From Lachnoclostridium sp. UBA739 (GTDB lineage: Bacteria; Bacillota_A; Clostridia; Lachnospirales; Lachnospiraceae), in assembly GCA_002297865.1 (NCBI GenBank), contig DBKX01000131.1, positions 1-9,811 on the forward strand: 9,811 bases of DNA. Direction: 5' to 3'. Made by a program: the position numbers and the translations under genes. The notes under the pieces were generated by a model. The model saw nothing but the letters and a program-made list of their open reading frames with translations. It was not told the origin of the DNA and did not search any database. Positions 6,743-9,811 of the stretch are shown here, piece after piece (the stretch's first letter is position 1; every line of letters begins with the position of its first letter).

Positions 6743-8119
6743 TTATATATTAATAGTGTATGCATTTTCTTTATTTAAATCATATTGTTCTTCCCTGAAA
6801 ATCCTGACATTATCTCTAGTATCTTCAAAAACAATTACTAATTCACCTTTTAACATATCCATCAAATCCATTAACACCTTTACTGTTGGCACATATAAGG
6901 ACTCTACACCTTCTACTAATAAAATACTATTTCTTAGTTTATCAACTCTCTGTTCAAGCTGAATATGATTCAGATTCTCGCCTTTTATTTTTGCAACTTG
7001 ACTCTTCTTAACCACTCCAGCTTTTTTTAGTCCCTTTGCAAGCCTCTTGACAAAGTCCAAATTCTGGTGCGGCTGTTCCGTCGTTACATAAATATAATTA
7101 ATCTCCGCCCCGTCTTTCAGTTCTGTAAAACATTCCTCTAACTCCGCTCTAATTGTTTTACTTTTTGTGTACTGCTCAAAGATTTTTGTTAAATTCCACT
7201 CGCCGACAATAAGATCTTCTTCTTTCTCTTCTTGTGCTAATATATCATGAATTGCTTCCTGTATGGATTCTAGTTTTAAAGTCTTTGTATCTTCGCTTAC
7301 CCTAAAATCACTCTCTGGTCTACTAAACTCAGGTGCTTCTTTGACATCCTGTTTCATTGCAGCCTGTATGTTCTGCGTGTGGGAAAGTTCCTTTTTCAGT
7401 TCTTTCTTTAATTCAACTGTCTTTTCCATAGCTTTGATATCTGAAACCTGTTTACCAAGATCCGTTGTATTATATAATAAACTTTCTGTTTTTTCTACAT
7501 TTTCCACATTTTCCTTGTACTTCTCTGGTTTCTTTAAGAAAGAAGTATCGCCTTTTGTGTAATATAGATGTAACATTCGTGCCTTCTCGACAATTACACC
7601 TTCACCAAACCAAAGCATAATGTCTTCACATTCTTTTATACATTTATCTGCATCACCTGCTTTGTGATACATTTTTGCTAACTCATATGCCCATTCTTCA
7701 TAGTAATTTGATTTTTTTAATTGCTCTAGAGAATGAATTCGAACACTATAATCGGCATGCTTTGCTGTATCAATCAAGTATCTAAGAATATAGGCATCGT
7801 CCGAATCCTTACAATACTCAATAAAGTCTTCATAAGATGCCTCTGCCTCTTCTAACTGCCCTGCCTTAATCTCAAGACAAACCAATTGATATAGAACATG
7901 TTTCGATGAATTTTTTTGATAAATCCTTATAAGCATTTCTTTTGCATTATCATACATCTGTAGATTACTGTACACTTCAAAAAATATCTTTAAATCCATT
8001 ATATTTTTTACTCGCGTCATATCAATGGTTTGCAACACTTCATATGCTTTATCATATTTCTTTTCTTTTAAATATTTTTGTACTTGTGCACACTTCATCT
8101 CTATATCGTATTTTCCCAT
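6743..8119 (-). CDS. TPR-repeat protein with degenerate AAA-like C-terminal domain
   Basis: A 458-residue cytoplasmic protein with no signal peptide or membrane segment. Residues 1 to about 190 are helical pairs of TPR type (for example KKYDKAYEVL, GQLEEAEASYEDF, AGDADKCIKECEDI). Residues about 195-300 are a charged, probably coiled or disordered linker rich in Lys and Glu. Residues about 300-442 resemble the AAA core of CbbX/SpoVK-type ATPases in strand and helix order: NYIYVTTE, then FVKRLAKGLKKAGVVKKSQVAKI, then SILLVEG, then GELVIVFEDTRDNVRIF. The Walker A position reads TTEQPHQNLD with no GxxGxGK, and the Walker B acidic pair is changed to VEG, so ATP hydrolysis is unlikely. The ATG at 8119 has GGAGG 7 bases upstream; an ATG eight codons earlier (8143) would place that site inside the gene. 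It heads the pyrophosphatase unit. I do not know its function. Confidence 0.8.
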   Translation of the reverse strand: MGKYDIEMKCAQVQKYLKEKKYDKAYEVLQTIDMTRVKNIMDLKIFFEVYSNLQMYDNAKEMLIRIYQKNSSKHVLYQLVCLEIKAGQLEEAEASYEDFIEYCKDSDDAYILRYLIDTAKHADYSVRIHSLEQLKKSNYYEEWAYELAKMYHKAGDADKCIKECEDIMLWFGEGVIVEKARMLHLYYTKGDTSFLKKPEKYKENVENVEKTESLLYNTTDLGKQVSDIKAMEKTVELKKELKKELSHTQNIQAAMKQDVKEAPEFSRPESDFRVSEDTKTLKLESIQEAIHDILAQEEKEEDLIVGEWNLTKIFEQYTKSKTIRAELEECFTELKDGAEINYIYVTTEQPHQNLDFVKRLAKGLKKAGVVKKSQVAKIKGENLNHIQLEQRVDKLRNSILLVEGVESLYVPTVKVLMDLMDMLKGELVIVFEDTRDNVRIFREEQYDLNKENAYTINI

Positions 8120-8176
8120 TTCTTTTCCTCCTTTCCCATCCATATTTTTTATTGCAAACCCTTTTCATTCCTTACA

Positions 8177-8205
8177 ATTCTACCATTCCTAAGAAATGAA
8201 TACAA
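8177..8205 (-). promoter_or_regulatory. Predicted promoter of the TPR-pyrophosphatase unit
   Basis: On the minus strand there is a TTGTAT -35-like box (8200-8205), a 17-base spacer and a TAGAAT -10 box (8177-8182) preceded by TGG, an extended -10 motif that would compensate for the weak -35. The start would be near 8170, giving a leader of about 50 bases before the ATG at 8119. Confidence 0.5.
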
Positions 8206-8245
8206 GAATCAATTTTTTCCCTTCATAATTCATATCCTTTTGACG

Positions 8246-8263
8246 AAAACTATTATTAGTTTT
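8246..8263. repeat. Short inverted repeat in the divergent spacer
   Basis: AAAACTA (8246-8252) and TAGTTTT (8257-8263) form a 7-base perfect dyad around TTAT. It lies between the two predicted divergent promoters and could be an operator. The DNA is AT-rich, so a chance dyad is quite possible. Confidence 0.25.
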
Positions 8264-8277
8264 TCCTGCAAAATAAT

Positions 8278-8303
8278 TTTTTTCTTTTGCACCGAAGAAA
8301 AAA
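8278..8303. repeat. AT-rich inverted repeat upstream of sdaAB
   Basis: TTTTTTCTT (8278-8286) and AAGAAAAAA (8295-8303) are perfect 9-base arms around TTGCACCG. The dyad lies upstream of the predicted sdaAB promoter and so is not in its leader. It could be a regulator site or an intrinsic curvature element. A terminator is unlikely because no gene ends here. Confidence 0.3.
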
Positions 8304-8335
8304 GCTTAATTTTTTTATGAAAATGTAAATAACAA

Positions 8336-8364
8336 TTGAAATTTGTCGTTTCTGATAGTACAGT
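8336..8364 (+). promoter_or_regulatory. Predicted promoter of the sdaAB-sdaAA operon
   Basis: TTGAAA (8336-8341) is followed by a 17-base spacer and TACAGT (8359-8364). The start would be near 8371, giving a leader of about 27 bases that carries AAGGAG (8384-8389), 8 bases before the sdaAB ATG. The spacing is ideal but the -10 box matches only four of six consensus bases. Confidence 0.5.
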
Positions 8365-8397
8365 ATGTGTCATTAAATAAAGTAAGGAGTTCTTATT

Positions 8398-9066
8398 ATG
8401 AATTTATTTGACATTATTGGTCCAGTCATGGTCGGGCCATCCAGTTCTCACACAGCAGGAGCTGCAAGAATTGGTTATATCGCGCAGAGATTACTAGGAG
8501 CCCCTTTGAAGAACGCAGTTATCTATCTACATGGTTCATTCGCTCTAACAGGTCAAGGACACGGAACAGATAAGGCACTAATCGGTGGACTAATGGGAAT
8601 GGCACCTGATGACGAAGATCTTCCAAATAGTTTTGAAATTGCTAAAAAACGTAATATTTCTTTTGAGTTTCATGAAAAGGAAATTCGTGGCGCTCACCCA
8701 AATACAGTAGAGTTGCAGCTGACTTGTGAAAGTGGACGTAACTTAGATATCGTCGCTTCTTCTCTTGGAGGAGGTCGTATTAAAGTCTGCAGCATAGATG
8801 GACTTGAAGCCAATTTTAATGGTGAGCTTCCAACCTTAATTGTTCATAACCTTGACCAGCCAGGACATGTTGCAGAAGTAACATCTACTCTTGCACACAA
8901 GGGAGTAAATATCGCAACTATGCAGCTTTACCGAAATGGTCGTGGTGGACATGCTGTCATGGTAGTGGAATGTGATCAGGAAGTTCCAAAAACTGCTGTA
9001 CGTTGGCTGGAGCATCTAGAAGGTGTCGAAAAAGTCACCTATTTATCTTTACGAGATGAGAAATAA
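8398..9066 (+). CDS. sdaAB: L-serine dehydratase, iron-sulfur-dependent, beta subunit
   Basis: The beta subunit of the PLP-independent [4Fe-4S] L-serine dehydratase, which with the alpha subunit converts L-serine to pyruvate and ammonia in the cytoplasm. The 222-residue protein begins with MNLFDIIGPVMVGPSSSHTAG, the family signature (GPSSSHTAG at 13-21), followed by LHGSFALTGQGHGTDKAL (44-61) and GAHPNTVEL. The C-terminal part (about 146-218) is an ACT domain with LDQPGHVAEVTSTLAHKGVNIA, the fold used in related enzymes for serine sensing. AAGGAG lies 8 bases before the ATG. It is the first gene of an operon with the alpha subunit 30 bases downstream. The length matches complete family members, so this gene appears intact. 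Confidence 0.96.
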   Translation: MNLFDIIGPVMVGPSSSHTAGAARIGYIAQRLLGAPLKNAVIYLHGSFALTGQGHGTDKALIGGLMGMAPDDEDLPNSFEIAKKRNISFEFHEKEIRGAHPNTVELQLTCESGRNLDIVASSLGGGRIKVCSIDGLEANFNGELPTLIVHNLDQPGHVAEVTSTLAHKGVNIATMQLYRNGRGGHAVMVVECDQEVPKTAVRWLEHLEGVEKVTYLSLRDEK

Positions 9067-9096
9067 AATATAATCAAAGGACCAAAGGAGATTATT

Positions 9097-9810
9097 ATGT
9101 ATCAGTCTTTAGAACAGATTAAGGAAAAGGCAAAATTGGAGCAAAAACCTTTCTGGAAAGTTATAATTGAAGAGGATATGAATGATAGACAGGTTTCAAT
9201 GGAAGAATCCTTTGAAACAATGCGCCAAATGTATGCGCAGATGCGACATGCGGATGAAGTATATAATAAAGAATTAAAATCAGCTAGTGGATGCGTTGGC
9301 GGAGATGGTGAGAAGTTAAGTGAGTATTTCAAAAAAGGTGATTCTCTTGCTGGTGAATATATCGGTAAGATTATGGAGCGTGCTGTAAAAATGGCAGAAT
9401 CTAATGCCTGTATGAAAAGAATCGTTGCCGCTCCTACTGCTGGTTCATGTGGAGTAATTCCCGCTGTATTTATTACAACGCAAGAGCGCTACAACTTCTC
9501 TGAAGATAAAATGATTGAAGCAATGTTTGTGGCCGCTGGCATTGGTGCAATTATTGCTCATCGTGCTTCCATCTCAGGCGCTCAAGGCGGATGTCAGGCA
9601 GAGGTTGGTTCTGCAAGTGCTATGGCTGCTGGAGCATTAGCATATCTTCATGGTGGTAACGATGAAGCAATTGTCCATGCTAGTGCAATCGCTCTTAAGA
9701 ACCTTTTAGGGCTTGTCTGTGATCCTGTGGCTGGTCTTGTAGAAGTTCCTTGCGTAAAACGTAATGTAATTGGTTCTGTGAATGCCGTTTCTAGTGCTGA
9801 TATGTCTTAG
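9097..9810 (+). CDS. sdaAA: L-serine dehydratase, iron-sulfur-dependent, alpha subunit, ending early at an in-frame stop
   Basis: The catalytic subunit carrying the [4Fe-4S] cluster that activates L-serine for dehydration. Visible motifs are SASGCVGGDG (62-71), APTAGSCGVIPA (112-123), SGAQGGCQAEVGSASA (160-175) and LVCDPVAGLVEVPCVKRN (206-223). Cys166, Cys208 and Cys219 are spaced 42 and 11 residues apart, matching the three cluster cysteines of the Legionella enzyme (343, 385, 396). AAAGGAG lies 6 bases before the ATG. The frame ends in TAG at 9808-9810 after only 237 residues, in the middle of the conserved segment usually reading ADMALAG; full-length alpha subunits run to about 290 residues. 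About 50 C-terminal residues are therefore absent. One extra base in the short T-run before the stop would reopen the frame. The cause may be a sequence error at a contig end or a real frameshift; the window ends one base later. Confidence 0.9.
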   Translation: MYQSLEQIKEKAKLEQKPFWKVIIEEDMNDRQVSMEESFETMRQMYAQMRHADEVYNKELKSASGCVGGDGEKLSEYFKKGDSLAGEYIGKIMERAVKMAESNACMKRIVAAPTAGSCGVIPAVFITTQERYNFSEDKMIEAMFVAAGIGAIIAHRASISGAQGGCQAEVGSASAMAAGALAYLHGGNDEAIVHASAIALKNLLGLVCDPVAGLVEVPCVKRNVIGSVNAVSSADMS

Positions 9811-9811
9811 G

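Noticed and set aside
8078..8320. Plus-strand open frame of 80 codons across the TPR gene start and the divergent spacer
   Set aside because: The product is a Phe/Ile/Ser-rich string from AT-rich DNA, antisense to the TPR gene start, without a ribosome binding site or family resemblance.

Overview
The window reads as chromosomal DNA from a low-GC Gram-positive anaerobe, most likely a Clostridia member of the Lachnospiraceae type. The support is AT-rich DNA with AT-rich spacers, strong GGAGG-type ribosome binding sites, TTG and GTG starts, a two-gene iron-sulfur L-serine dehydratase in beta-alpha order, a CBS/DRTGG family II pyrophosphatase, and a flavoredoxin-like flavin reductase. The family-level placement is inference from gene content; no rRNA or tRNA is present to confirm it.

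Layout, left to right. A perfect palindromic, probably bidirectional terminator (25-58) closes murA (minus strand). murA has its own promoter overlapping the end of the preceding gene. Upstream of murA, also on the minus strand, are a shikimate-kinase-like P-loop protein and an OLD-family ATPase/TOPRIM nuclease. These two abut with no base between the nuclease stop and the kinase TTG start. A flavin reductase gene lies about 90 bases further upstream, with a good sigma-A-type promoter. Divergent from it is a small plus-strand gene for a stand-alone Ig-like (SbsA/Big_5-like) domain protein. It converges on a minus-strand pair: a TPR protein with a degenerate AAA-like C-terminus, then the CBS/DRTGG pyrophosphatase. 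A 278-base divergent spacer (8120-8397) holds promoters for both sides and two AT-rich dyads. The plus-strand sdaAB-sdaAA operon then runs to the right edge, where sdaAA meets a stop codon early, one base before the window ends.

Most genes are housekeeping: peptidoglycan precursor synthesis, pyrophosphate turnover, and serine catabolism to pyruvate and ammonia. Four parts deserve a second look. The first is the OLD nuclease, which carries a cysteine-rich insertion and has no helicase partner. The second is the coupled shikimate-kinase-like protein, whose shikimate-contacting arginine is replaced by isoleucine. The third is the TPR protein with a CbbX/SpoVK-like AAA fold that has lost its Walker A. 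The fourth is the early stop in sdaAA. I found no insertion sequence, CRISPR array, RNA gene or riboswitch. No stretch longer than 300 bases lacks a gene. The first 23 bases show no feature I can name.
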